This document shows, one piece after another, positions 25,891 to 34,733 of a stretch of 39,948 nt of DNA. The notes beneath the pieces were generated by a model. The model worked only from the letters and a program-made list of their open reading frames with translations. It was not told where the DNA came from and did no database searches. Where the stretch lies: positions 156,324 through 196,271 of the forward strand of contig CANMZB010000007.1 of the NCBI GenBank assembly GCA_947502265.1, read 5' to 3'. The position numbers were made by a program, and so were the translations under genes. This DNA comes from an uncultured Sulfitobacter sp. GTDB taxonomy: Bacteria > Pseudomonadota > Alphaproteobacteria > Rhodobacterales > Rhodobacteraceae. Each line of letters starts with the position of its first letter. The stretch's first letter is position 1.

Positions 25891-26717
25891 TAAAGCGCTC
25901 CTCTGACATTCCATAACTCGGGGAAAAGTTCCACTTCGAGCATCTTGCGCAGGTATGAAACCCCCGCCGTGCCACCGGTGCCGCGTTTGAACCCGATGAT
26001 CCGCTCGACTGTGGTGACATGGTTAAACCGCCAACGGCGGAAATAATCCTCAAGATCAACCAGCTTCTCGGCCAGTTCGTACAATTCCCAATGCGCGCGC
26101 GGGTCTTCGTAGACACGTTGCCACAGATCCTGCACCTGCGGCTTGGCGCTCCAGACCTGCGCTTCGGGCGCGCCCGCCAAAGGTGTATGATCAAAACGCG
26201 CGCACAGCAAATCAATAGCAACCTGATACAGGCTCGGCTGCTCCAGCTCTGCCTCCAGCCGCGCGTAGGCTTCGGGGCGGTGTTTGTGCAGCTTCTTCAA
26301 CGCGCCGACGCGGTTACCAAGAAGATATTCCACCAGACGGTATTGATGCGACTGAAAGCCACTGGAGTTGCCCAGAGAGGGCCGGAAAGCCGTGTATTCG
26401 CTGGGCGTCATGGTCCGCAACACGTCCCAGGCCGAATTCAGCTGTTCAAATATCCGCGCCACACGCGACAGCATCTTGAACGCCGGCGGCAAATCACCCC
26501 GCAGCATCGCACAGCGCGCGGCTTCCAGCTCGTGAATGGCGAGCCGCATCCACAGCTCGGACGTTTGATGCTGGATGATGAAAAGCATCTCGTCATGCGC
26601 CTCGGAGAGCGGATGTTGCGCGTTCAAAATCGGATCAAGGTTCAGATAGTCCCCGTAGGACATATCCTTTGCAAAATCCATTTTGGCACCCGCAGATGCC
26701 GCTTCGAAATCACTCAT
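25890..26717 (-). CDS. kynA: tryptophan 2,3-dioxygenase
   Basis: 275 residues, the bacterial family length. Conserved features include [75 protein letters not shown], and [32 protein letters not shown] with the proximal heme histidine. It oxidises tryptophan to N-formylkynurenine. A perfect AGGAGG precedes the ATG, 52 bases after the upstream gene's stop. No kynB formamidase is in this cluster, so that step must come from elsewhere. Confidence 0.96.
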   Translation of the reverse strand: MSDFEAASAGAKMDFAKDMSYGDYLNLDPILNAQHPLSEAHDEMLFIIQHQTSELWMRLAIHELEAARCAMLRGDLPPAFKMLSRVARIFEQLNSAWDVLRTMTPSEYTAFRPSLGNSSGFQSHQYRLVEYLLGNRVGALKKLHKHRPEAYARLEAELEQPSLYQVAIDLLCARFDHTPLAGAPEAQVWSAKPQVQDLWQRVYEDPRAHWELYELAEKLVDLEDYFRRWRFNHVTTVERIIGFKRGTGGTAGVSYLRKMLEVELFPELWNVRGAL

Positions 26718-26769
26718 ACTTGAAACCTCCTGTTTGGTGATGCCGCGTGGGCAAAACCGCGCGCCCGCC

Positions 26770-27645
26770 TCATGCCATCAACACCCGCACACCCGGAAGC
26801 GCAGCGATTGCGGCCACATCCTTGTCGTAGAGTTCGGTCATCTCCTCGACAAATTCATCGGTCCAGCCGGGCATGTCGAGCTCCTCCTCGATCTCCTCCT
26901 CCAGCGCGTATTTATCAAGAAACGCCGCAATCGCGCGACGCTTCTGATGTTCTGTCATCGCCGGATGGTCCTTGAGATAGGCGCGAAAACGCTTCATCCC
27001 TTCGGCGCTCATAATTGCGCCAAGCAGGTCAAAACCGCCAATGATCTTATGGTCATCCGGCAAACCGGCCATCTGCCGGATCACATGCGCCCAGATCAGC
27101 GGCGTATCCTCGTTGCACCACACCGTCAGCGGCACTTCTGGCACAGCTTCGCGCAGCAAGGCGATGGTTTCGGACCACCGCACCTCGCGCGGATCCCGCC
27201 CGCCCCAAAACGCACCCTCTTCTGGCGCGGACGATTTGTTGTGAAAAACCGGCAAGAGCGTCGCAGGGTTGCGGATGCCCATAAATATTTCCACGTCATC
27301 GGCCGCAAATATCTGCTTCATCCGCATCATCCGCACAGGTGCCGCCGGATAAAGCATGCCCTGCTGTACCGCTGTTTTTGGGGTCCGGAAAAAGTTGGGA
27401 TCCGACAGGATCACCCGCGTTGCGTTCTCGTCATCGAGAATCGCATCAACCAAAACATCCCGCGCGCCTTCGGTCGCGGGTGTGCTAACCATCGCATTAA
27501 GCGTATCGCGCAGGATTCCACGATATTTGCTCGGCCCCGGCACCGAAACCCCACGCGCCGAGAAGTCGTCCGCATTGCGCAAAAGACACTTCAACAACCG
27601 ATCTTCTTCGGTAAAATGGACACCTGTATGTAAGACCAGTTTCAT
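26770..27645 (-). CDS. conserved protein of unknown function, degenerate sulfotransferase-like N-terminus
   Basis: 291 residues in the same operon and 52 bases before kynA. The start [21 protein letters not shown] resembles the PAPS-loop region of bacterial sulfotransferases (HIGxHKTGTT..L...L..N), but the loop residues are replaced by TEED, so nucleotide binding seems lost. The centre has a second similarity to such proteins ([17 protein letters not shown]). The C-terminus is acidic and helical ([28 protein letters not shown]). I cannot name its function. Its link with tryptophan catabolism comes only from operon position. Confidence 0.7.
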   Translation of the reverse strand: MKLVLHTGVHFTEEDRLLKCLLRNADDFSARGVSVPGPSKYRGILRDTLNAMVSTPATEGARDVLVDAILDDENATRVILSDPNFFRTPKTAVQQGMLYPAAPVRMMRMKQIFAADDVEIFMGIRNPATLLPVFHNKSSAPEEGAFWGGRDPREVRWSETIALLREAVPEVPLTVWCNEDTPLIWAHVIRQMAGLPDDHKIIGGFDLLGAIMSAEGMKRFRAYLKDHPAMTEHQKRRAIAAFLDKYALEEEIEEELDMPGWTDEFVEEMTELYDKDVAAIAALPGVRVLMA

Positions 27646-27766
27646 TCTTTATCGCCAATAATTGCCTGTTCAGCAGTATAGTGTGTTTGCAGATGTGTAA
27701 AACCTTCAAAACGAGTGCAAAAGGCTCTTGCACGATCATCGCATTAGCTTTAGATCACCGCCCAGT

Positions 27767-27842
27767 GCCCCTATAGCTCAGCTGGTAGAGCAACTGATTT
27801 GTAATCAGTAGGTCCGCGGTTCGAGTCCGTGTGGGGGCACCA
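27767..27842 (+). tRNA. tRNA-Thr (anticodon TGT)
   Basis: A complete 76-base cloverleaf with encoded CCA. The acceptor stem is GCCCCTA with TGGGGGC, the D-arm is AGCTCAGCTGGTAGAGCA, the anticodon stem ACTGA/TCAGT closes the loop TTTGTAA (anticodon TGT), and the T-arm is CGCGGTTCGAGTCCGTG. The discriminator is A at 27839 followed by CCA. Such tRNA 3' ends are classic integration targets, and an integrase gene starts 166 bases downstream. Confidence 0.97.
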
Positions 27843-27942
27843 TCTCATCATCCAGAATAGTCCGAAGACATCCGAAAAACCCTGTGTTATATAGGTTTTA
27901 TCGAGATCGTTCGTCCGATGCCGTTTTATAGCATCCAGCAGC

Positions 27943-28004
27943 GTACCCCCTATTTGGGGGTATTATTGGGGGTACGATGAAATCTAAAGTATGAGCGTAC
28001 CCCC
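27943..28004. repeat. GTACCCCC/GGGGGTAC integrase arm-type repeats
   Basis: Four copies of an eight-base motif: GTACCCCC (27943-27950), GGGGGTA (27956-27962), GGGGGTAC (27968-27975) and GTACCCCC (27997-28004). The last ends three bases before the integrase ATG. The first two form an inverted repeat around TATTT, and AGCGTACCCCC is a direct repeat 54 bases apart. P4-type integrases bind arm sites like these, and binding here could also repress the integrase promoter. Two more copies lie at the island's right end. Confidence 0.6.
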
Positions 28005-28007
28005 ACG

Positions 28008-29195
28008 ATGCCTCTGAGTGACATAAAGATCAAAAACCTCAAAGCCGAAGAAAAGCCGTACAAGGTGAGCGACTTTGAAGGCCTGTTCATCTTGATCAAA
28101 GTGAGCGGCTCGAAGTCATGGCGCTTTAAGTATCGAGTCGATGGCAAAGAAAAGCTTCTCGTCATCGGAGACTATCCCGCCCACAGCTTGGCACAGGCCA
28201 GAAAGGCCCGCGACGCGGCTAAGGCCCTGCTTGCGCAAGGCATCGACCCAAATGAAGCCAAACAAGAAGAAAAGCGAATCCGAGAATCTGCAAAGGGTGA
28301 AACATTCAAAAAGCTAGGCCACGCATTTTTGGCAAAACAACGCAAAGAGGGCAAATCCAAAGCAACTCTCGACAAGACGGAATACCACCTCAAGCTTGCA
28401 AACCAAGATTTCGGGCACAAACCAATCACCGAAATCACTGCACCAACGATCCTCAAGACGTTGCGCAAAGTCGAAGCCAAAGGCAACTATGAGACAGCCC
28501 ACCGATTGCGCGCCCGTATCGGCTCGGTCTTTCGCTATGCTGTCGCCAGTGGCGTGGCAGAGCAAGACCCAACCTATGCGCTGCGCGATGCGTTGATCCG
28601 CCCAACACGCGTTCACCGCGCGGCCATTACAGACCCGAAGGCACTGGGCCAACTGATGCGCGAAGTTGCTCAGTTTGACGGTCAAGCCACCACCCGCATC
28701 GGATTGCAATTGCTGGCATTGCTCGCCCAGCGCCCCGGCGAAATCCGAAATGCCAAGTGGGAAGAGATCGACTTTGCCAACAAAGTATGGGCCATCCCTG
28801 CCGAAAAAATGAAGATGCGCCGTGATCATCTGGTTCCCCTCCCCGATCAAGCGATTGCGTTGCTGGATGAGTTGCGGCGATTGAACGGAAACGGTGAGTA
28901 CCTGTTCCCTTCCTTGCGCACATGGAAACGCCCCATGTCAGAGAACACATTGAACGCTGCCTTACGGCGCATGGGCTATTCCGGCGAAGAAATGACCGCA
29001 CATGGGTTTAGAGCAAGCTTTTCTACTTTAGCCAACGAAAGTGGGCTTTGGCACGCCGACGCGATTGAACGCGCCTTGGCGCATGTGGAGAAAAACGAAG
29101 TCCGTCGCGCCTATGCACGGGGTGAGCATTGGGACGAACGAGTGAGGCTGGCGGATTGGTGGGCTGGATATTTGGCTGATGTCGCTGCAGTGTAG
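28008..29195 (+). CDS. P4-type tyrosine integrase
   Basis: 395 residues. The N-terminal Arm-binding domain (DUF4102) is recognisable in KPYKVSDFEGLFILIKVSGSKSWRFKYRVDGKEKLLVIGDYP, then a SAM-like core-binding region at about 95-200, then the catalytic domain: R near residue 243 (QRPGEIRNAKW), H-x-x-R in HGFRASFSTLANE (about 332-335), and the nucleophile Tyr369 in RAYARG. It integrates and, with a directionality factor, excises the island at the tRNA. No Shine-Dalgarno is visible before the ATG at 28008, which abuts an arm repeat. Unlike the hsd genes, its composition resembles the backbone. Confidence 0.93.
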   Translation: MPLSDIKIKNLKAEEKPYKVSDFEGLFILIKVSGSKSWRFKYRVDGKEKLLVIGDYPAHSLAQARKARDAAKALLAQGIDPNEAKQEEKRIRESAKGETFKKLGHAFLAKQRKEGKSKATLDKTEYHLKLANQDFGHKPITEITAPTILKTLRKVEAKGNYETAHRLRARIGSVFRYAVASGVAEQDPTYALRDALIRPTRVHRAAITDPKALGQLMREVAQFDGQATTRIGLQLLALLAQRPGEIRNAKWEEIDFANKVWAIPAEKMKMRRDHLVPLPDQAIALLDELRRLNGNGEYLFPSLRTWKRPMSENTLNAALRRMGYSGEEMTAHGFRASFSTLANESGLWHADAIERALAHVEKNEVRRAYARGEHWDERVRLADWWAGYLADVAAV

Positions 29196-29201
29196 GACAG
29201 T

Positions 29202-30134
29202 ATGATCCAATGGAGTGTGCTGATGTTCGAAAAAAACGTAAGGAAGTTATACTCGCTGTATTTCTATTGCGAGTGGCTTCTTGATGCCGGAGATAAAAAC
29301 CTCTTGTCCCTCGGCAAGGAGTTTGATGAACGAATTGTTGATCTCCTTGCATTCAGACAATTGGTCGAAAAGGAAATAAGCCTTCTATCCGAAGAAGAAT
29401 TGGCCCGTCTCGTTGGCAACTCAACCGAAGAAGTCAGCGAGGACGATCAAGCCACAACAATCAGACATGACAAAAAATTTCGCAATCTCGCTAGAGCTGC
29501 TCCCGCAGAGGTTATCATGTCAAGTAAGCAAGCATTCACACTGTGGGCTCTGGGCCTCCGCCCAGAGGTTTTTGCCGACTTCGACTATTGGGAAAAATTT
29601 GAAGCTTTTACTCTTGGTGAACTTGCTTGGCTTTCAACCGGATTGACCCCTCAAACTGCGACGGCTGAGAAAGAGCTTCAAAAAATGGCTAGGACGCACG
29701 TCTTCCCGTTGGCTGAGCTGGAACGCCGCAGAAAGTTGATACTCCGAGCATTCCCCAAAGCACGAAGAGGCCACATTACGGCGCAAGAGTTTCATATTTG
29801 GTCATCGCAAGTGCGACTAGAATGGTATGGTCCCTTTCATGAGATGATCCAAAATGCAGCAAATCTGTCTGACCAAGATCAGGTAGAAACGCACCTTACA
29901 ACCAGTGAAAGACCACCCGATAAGCGGGAAATCGACAAAATCGCGCAGTTGTTTACTGTGATGGCGATTGACCACCTTGGGTATGATCCGAACGCAAAGC
30001 GAAGCCCAGTACCTAAAGAGATTTCTGATTTGGCTGCCGAAATCGGGGTAGATGTCAGTGATGATACAGTGCGCAAATACTTAAAACTGGGTTCCCGTTT
30101 CATTCCAGATGACTGGAAACCGAGTATTCGCTAA
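29202..30134 (+). CDS. island protein of unknown function
   Basis: 310 residues starting seven bases after the integrase stop, behind TAGGACAGT; ATG 29223 is an alternative. Visible features: a charged helical N-terminal half, EAFTLGELAWLSTGLTP at about 145-160, and a C-terminal KRSPVPKEISDLAAEIGVDVSDDTVRKYLKLG (about 272-305) that looks like a small helical DNA-binding or tail module found in other mobile-element proteins. I do not recognise the family. It is noticeably more AT-rich than the flanking chromosome and its coupling to the integrase suggests a role in the island. Confidence 0.6.
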   Translation: MIQWSVLMFEKNVRKLYSLYFYCEWLLDAGDKNLLSLGKEFDERIVDLLAFRQLVEKEISLLSEEELARLVGNSTEEVSEDDQATTIRHDKKFRNLARAAPAEVIMSSKQAFTLWALGLRPEVFADFDYWEKFEAFTLGELAWLSTGLTPQTATAEKELQKMARTHVFPLAELERRRKLILRAFPKARRGHITAQEFHIWSSQVRLEWYGPFHEMIQNAANLSDQDQVETHLTTSERPPDKREIDKIAQLFTVMAIDHLGYDPNAKRSPVPKEISDLAAEIGVDVSDDTVRKYLKLGSRFIPDDWKPSIR

Positions 30135-30275
30135 TCGGTTAACGAATAAAAACTAAAAATTCACACAATTACAAAAACTTAAATTCCATCTGGATAGCGA
30201 TTTCGCTGTTCCGATACAGGCCAAACCGGACTTGGCAGGTTGTGCTCACACTCCATCAAATGAGGATGAGCATAA

Positions 30276-30482
30276 ATGGACTACCCACACTTCCCAAACA
30301 CAGGCTTTGTTCGCCTGTCTCAAATTCTAGCACCCGCTGGCCCTATTCCAGTCGCCAAATCCACATAGTGGCAAGGCGTCAAAGGTGGTCGCTTTCCAAA
30401 ACCTCAAAAGCTTGGCCCCCGCACCACAGTCTGGAAGGCCGAAGACATCCGCGCACTCTTTGAAGGTGCGTCAGATGAATAA
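30276..30482 (+). pseudogene. AlpA-like regulatory/excisionase gene broken by an amber codon
   Basis: The frame starting at ATG 30276 (GAGG ahead) reads MDYPHFPNTGFVRLSQILAP, then PIPVAKST, a TAG at 30366-30368, then WQGVKGGRFPKPQKLGPRTTVWKAEDIRALFE up to TAA at 30480-30482. The full-length 68-residue product is a standard AlpA/MerR-like DNA-binding protein in which the position of the TAG is normally tryptophan (STWWxGV). One TGG to TAG change therefore interrupts it. AlpA proteins act as excisionases and integrase activators for P4-type elements. The 3' end overlaps the next gene by eight bases. Confidence 0.8.
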
Positions 30483-30894
30483 GCGCGCCAATCCGATGGC
30501 TGTAAAAGCAGCCCTGACCTACGAAGTGGGTGAAGCTGCGAAGGCACTGGGCAAATCCAACGCGACGATCCGCAACTGGATCAAAGACGGCCTTCCTGTG
30601 ATGAGTTCCAAGAAACCCTACCTCATTTCTGGTTTGGAGATACGCAGCTACCTACGTCAAAAGTACCAAGGTCAGAAGACGCCTCTTCGTGATGATGAGC
30701 TGTACTGCCTGTCGTGTCGCAAGGGACGTCAGCCCCTCAACTTGCAGGTTATCCCCACCCCCAACACGACAAAAACCCTGCGGTTGATCGGCACATGTGA
30801 GCGATGCGGCGCGGCTGCCAGTCGCATAATTTCACGCACGAAAGTCCAACAGTTCGCCCAAACCTTCCGCTTCCAAAAAGACGGCAACAGCTAG
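30475..30894 (+). CDS. helix-turn-helix protein with a C-terminal zinc ribbon
   Basis: 139 residues from ATG 30475, inside the 3' end of the AlpA-like gene. Residues 13-60 form an HTH of the MerR/excisionase type (LTYEVGEAAKALGKSNATIRNWIKDGLPVMSSKKPYLISGLEIRSYL). Residues 78-120 contain two Cys pairs, CLSC and CERC, about 38 residues apart, a zinc-ribbon arrangement. It is followed 58 bases later by a recombinase gene and then hsdM. A partner that targets or directs that recombinase is an inference. I know no named family for this combination. Confidence 0.7.
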   Translation: MNKRANPMAVKAALTYEVGEAAKALGKSNATIRNWIKDGLPVMSSKKPYLISGLEIRSYLRQKYQGQKTPLRDDELYCLSCRKGRQPLNLQVIPTPNTTKTLRLIGTCERCGAAASRIISRTKVQQFAQTFRFQKDGNS

Positions 30895-30952
30895 GCCTAT
30901 TAGATACCGCCAGCCCCCGCCTAAACTATCACTTAACAAGGAGCGCCAACCT

Positions 30953-31975
30953 ATGCGCAAAATCAATGAACAAAACGAGCGGATCAAGCGCCGCTACCTA
31001 CAATACCTCAAGACGGCCCAGCGCAAAGATGCCACAACCGTTCAGAAGGCCGCAGAAGGCATTCTACGTTTTGAAGCAAGCACGAAATACGCTGACTTCA
31101 AACGCTTCCGCATTGAGCTAGCCATCAAGTTTCAGGAACGGCTAGCCGAAGATGTGAGCAAGTCAACAGGCAAGCCCCTCTCGAAATCCACCATCCGCAG
31201 CATTCTTGCGGCAAACAAAGGCTTCATCTTTTGGCTCGCCGAGCAAAACGGGTACAAAAGCCGCATCCGTCATTCTGATGCTGACTACTTCAATATGGAT
31301 GCCAAAGGTGCGCGGATCGCTAACGCCGTGCGCGACACGCCCTATCCCTCTATGCAAATGGCGCGCCATGCCTTCTCATACATGCCAGAAGAGACTGAAA
31401 TCGACTACCGCAACAAAGCGCTCTTCGCTTTCCTAATGCTCACAGGCGCGCGCGATGGCGCGGTTGCCTCTCTACGCCTCAAGCACATCAACATGATCGA
31501 CGGCTGCGTGTATCAAGATGCGCGTGACGTGAAGACCAAGAACTCCAAAACCATCACGACGTACTTCCTGCCTGTTGATCCTGAATATCTGACCTGCTTC
31601 ACGTCTTGGGTGTCACACCTCAAGGAAACGGCACTTTTCGGGCCAGACGATCCGCTGTTTCCACCCCCTATGAACAAACCCATAGACGGTGTGTTCAAAG
31701 TGGTTGGCCTACGCCGCGAGATATACAAAAACGCCAACGCTATTCGGCAAGTGATTAAAGAAGCCTTCACGAATGCCGACCTCCCCCCGTTTACCCCCCA
31801 CGCATTTCGCAAGACCTTGGTGAAGTGGGCAGACACCGCCTACCCCACCCGCGAAGCGTTCAAAGCATTCTCACAGAACATCGGGCATTCCAGCGTTATC
31901 ACCACGATCAGCGCCTACTGCCCCGTTTCAACGGAGCGGCAAGGCGAGCTGATCAAGAAACCTCAAACGGTCTAG
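30953..31975 (+). CDS. tyrosine recombinase adjacent to hsdM
   Basis: 340 residues behind AAGGAG. The N-terminal 150 residues are helical and the catalytic part shows Arg near 166 (TGARDGAVASLRL), Lys in DVKTKNSKT, H-x-x-R at 283-286 (HAFRKTLVKWAD), His312 (NIGHSS) and Tyr322 in TISAYCPVS. All catalytic residues are present. It lacks the DUF4102 arm domain and is unrelated in the N-terminus to the integrase at 28008. It is followed 60 bases later by hsdM, in the same direction. Confidence 0.88.
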   Translation: MRKINEQNERIKRRYLQYLKTAQRKDATTVQKAAEGILRFEASTKYADFKRFRIELAIKFQERLAEDVSKSTGKPLSKSTIRSILAANKGFIFWLAEQNGYKSRIRHSDADYFNMDAKGARIANAVRDTPYPSMQMARHAFSYMPEETEIDYRNKALFAFLMLTGARDGAVASLRLKHINMIDGCVYQDARDVKTKNSKTITTYFLPVDPEYLTCFTSWVSHLKETALFGPDDPLFPPPMNKPIDGVFKVVGLRREIYKNANAIRQVIKEAFTNADLPPFTPHAFRKTLVKWADTAYPTREAFKAFSQNIGHSSVITTISAYCPVSTERQGELIKKPQTV

Positions 31976-32034
31976 CCTTTCGGCTTTCGCCCACCCGCTG
32001 GGCAGGGCAAAGTGCCCGAAAAGAGAGAGCATCC

Positions 32035-33486
32035 ATGTTTGAACAAACCTTCAAAACCCTCGACGATATCATGTTCCAAGAGCCGGGCTGCAACTCCGAG
32101 CTGGACTATGCGGAGCAATCGTCGTGGATGCTGTTCCTCAAATACCTCGAAGACCTTGAGGACGAGCGTGAAGCCGAGGCGCTGATGGATGGCACGCCCT
32201 TCCAGCCATTATTCGAACCCAAATACCGCTGGGGCGCTTGGGCCGCGCCAAAGCTGGCAGATGGCAAACCTGACCTCGATAACATGCGCATCGGCCAAGA
32301 CCTTGTGGATTTCGTCAACAACGATCTGATGCCCTACCTGCGCAGCTTCAAACAAACCGCCCCTGATCCCTATTCGATCCAAGCCAAGATCGGCGAGATT
32401 TTTGGCGAGGTGCGCAACAAGTTCGGCAATGGCTACATGCTGCGCGACGCGTTGGACAAGATTGACGAGCTGAGCTTCGGCACCCAAGATCAGAAATCCG
32501 AACTCTCCGACCTCTATGAGACGCGGATCAAAAGCATGGGCAACGCGGGGCGCAATGGCGGGCAATACTACACCCCCCGCCCCCTGATCCGCGCGATGAT
32601 CGAAGTGGTGCAGCCGCAACTGGGCGAGACGATATATGACCCCGCTGCGGGATCGGCGGGCTTTCTGTGTGAGGCGTTTGATTACCTCAAACACAAGGCG
32701 ACCACGCCTGACACCCGCCAACAGCTGCAAAAGCATACCTTTTACGGCAAGGAACAGGCCCCACTAGCCTATGTGATCGGGCTGATGAACATGATCCTGC
32801 ACGGGATCGAGGCCCCGAACTACCTGCGCACCGATACCCTGTCCGAGCGTGTGGCAGACATCGAGGAAAAGGACCGCTTTGACATCATCCTTGCCAATCC
32901 GCCCTTTGGCACCAACAAGAACAAACAGCTGCAACAGAACTTTCCCGTCAAATCGTCGGAGAGTGCCTATATGTTCTTGCAGCACTTTATCGAGAGCCTG
33001 AAGGCGGGCGGGCGTGCGGCTGTGGTGATCAAGAACACCTTCCTGAGCAATACCGACGGGGCGTCCATCGCGCTGCGCCGCCAGCTGTTGCAGGATTGCG
33101 ATCTGCACACGATCCTTGATTGTCCGGGCGGCACGTTTCTGGGCGCGGGCGTGAAAACCGTTGTGCTGTTTTTTGAGCGCGGGCGCGAGACGAAGGACAT
33201 CTGGTATTATCAGCTCGACCCCGGTCGCAACATGGGCAAGACGAACCCGCTGAATGACAAAGACTTGGCCGAGTTCGTGGAAATGCAGCGGGGCCGCGCG
33301 ACGGGCGACAAAGCGTGGGTCGTGAACGTGGGTGATCTGGACGAGGCGACATGCGATCTGTCTGTCAAAAACCCCAACGCGCCAGAGGAAGCGCCTTTGC
33401 GCGCGCCCCAAGAGATCATCGCGGATATGCTGGCGCGGGACAGTGAGACAGCAGAGATTTTGCGCAAGATCGAGGGGATGCTGTGA
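32035..33486 (+). CDS. hsdM: type I restriction-modification methyltransferase subunit
   Basis: 483 residues from ATG 32035 (behind GAGAGAGC); the open frame continues upstream into the recombinase's end. After the N-terminal HsdM helical domain it has motif I YDPAAGSAGFL, and motif IV ILANPPFGTNKNKQL, marking an adenine-N6 methyltransferase of the EcoEI-like type I family. It forms M2S with HsdS for modification and joins HsdR for restriction. Its stop shares GTGA with the hsdS start. Full length, no interruption seen. Confidence 0.95.
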   Translation: MFEQTFKTLDDIMFQEPGCNSELDYAEQSSWMLFLKYLEDLEDEREAEALMDGTPFQPLFEPKYRWGAWAAPKLADGKPDLDNMRIGQDLVDFVNNDLMPYLRSFKQTAPDPYSIQAKIGEIFGEVRNKFGNGYMLRDALDKIDELSFGTQDQKSELSDLYETRIKSMGNAGRNGGQYYTPRPLIRAMIEVVQPQLGETIYDPAAGSAGFLCEAFDYLKHKATTPDTRQQLQKHTFYGKEQAPLAYVIGLMNMILHGIEAPNYLRTDTLSERVADIEEKDRFDIILANPPFGTNKNKQLQQNFPVKSSESAYMFLQHFIESLKAGGRAAVVIKNTFLSNTDGASIALRRQLLQDCDLHTILDCPGGTFLGAGVKTVVLFFERGRETKDIWYYQLDPGRNMGKTNPLNDKDLAEFVEMQRGRATGDKAWVVNVGDLDEATCDLSVKNPNAPEEAPLRAPQEIIADMLARDSETAEILRKIEGML

Positions 33487-34688
33487 AGGCGGGCTGGGAG
33501 GTTAAAAAACTCTCCGAAGTGACTTCAAAGATTGGGAGCGGGGCAACTCCAAGAGGTGGGCAAGCGGCCTACAAGTCGGAAGGTATATCTCTCATCCGAA
33601 GCCTCAATGTGCATGATCTTTGGTTCAAAGAAAAAAACTTGGCCTTCATCGACGACGCACAAGCTGAAGCACTTTCAAATGTTGTGGTGAAGTCAGGTGA
33701 TGTGCTTCTCAATATTACTGGTGCCTCTATCGCAAGATGCTGCACCGTACCTGATGAAAGGCTGCCAGCACGTGTTAATCAGCATGTTTCAATTTTGCGG
33801 CCTAATCCCGACGCGGTTTCGTCTGAGTACTTATCGTATCTGCTGACCTCGAAAGAGCAAAAAGATAAACTGCTGGGCATCGGCGACGAAGCGGGTGCAA
33901 CGCGGCAAGCGTTGACCAAAACACAGTTACAAAATTTCCCAATCCCCCTCCCCCCCCTTGAGGAACAAAAACAGATTGTTGCGGTTCTGGATGCGGCGTT
34001 CGAGGGCCTGACCCGCGCCCGCACCCATATAGAGACCAACCTCCAAAACGCGCGGGAGTTGTTTTCCGGCTCCATTGCATCGACATTCGCGACAATACCA
34101 ACCGATCAAATGAAACCAGTTGGAGAGGTTGCAGTCCACTCACTCGGAAAAATGCTCGACAAAAGTAAGAACAAGGGTTCCCCAAGGCCATATTTAAGAA
34201 ATGTAAATGTCCGTTGGTTCGAAGTTGATACATCTGACTTGCTGGACATGCGCATTGAAGATCGAGAAGTTGAGAGGTATTCAGTCCGCAAAGGTGACTT
34301 GTTGATCTGCGAAGGCGGATATCCCGGTCGATGTTCTGTTTGGGAAAATGAAGACAGCATCTTCTTTCAGAAGGCCTTGCATCGCGTCCGCTTCGAAAAC
34401 GAAATCTGTGGACGACTTCTCATGTACTACCTCTATCTGAGTGATGAAACAGGCGACCTTCAAAATCACTTCTCTGGAACGGGAATCCAACACTTTACAG
34501 GTAAATCTCTTGGCAAGTTTACGATGCCATGGCCCTCCTTTGAAAAGGCTACAGAAATTGTCAGCACCATCGAAGCGATGAAAAACAAGTCCGAAGCACT
34601 CCAAGCCCACTACCGCCAAAAACTCCAAGACCTAGACGACCTGCGCCAATCCCTCCTGCAAAAAGCCTTTGCGGGGGAGCTGACGTGA
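33483..34688 (+). CDS. hsdS: type I restriction-modification specificity subunit
   Basis: 401 residues from a GTG at 33483 overlapping hsdM by four bases. It has the HsdS layout: TRD1 at about 5-145, a conserved helical spacer (IPLPPLEEQKQIVAVLDAAFEGLTRARTHIETNLQNARELFSGS), TRD2 at about 205-355, and a second helical repeat (ATEIVSTIEAMKNKSEALQAHYRQKLQDLDDLRQSLLQKAFAGEL). The TRD stretches are visibly more AT-rich than the helical parts and the neighbours, as expected for a target domain swapped in from elsewhere. The recognised DNA site cannot be predicted here. Confidence 0.94.
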   Translation: MKAGWEVKKLSEVTSKIGSGATPRGGQAAYKSEGISLIRSLNVHDLWFKEKNLAFIDDAQAEALSNVVVKSGDVLLNITGASIARCCTVPDERLPARVNQHVSILRPNPDAVSSEYLSYLLTSKEQKDKLLGIGDEAGATRQALTKTQLQNFPIPLPPLEEQKQIVAVLDAAFEGLTRARTHIETNLQNARELFSGSIASTFATIPTDQMKPVGEVAVHSLGKMLDKSKNKGSPRPYLRNVNVRWFEVDTSDLLDMRIEDREVERYSVRKGDLLICEGGYPGRCSVWENEDSIFFQKALHRVRFENEICGRLLMYYLYLSDETGDLQNHFSGTGIQHFTGKSLGKFTMPWPSFEKATEIVSTIEAMKNKSEALQAHYRQKLQDLDDLRQSLLQKAFAGELT

Positions 34689-34733
34689 CCATCCCCTCTT
34701 GGCCCCGCGTAAAAACCGCTCTAACCTCCCCCT

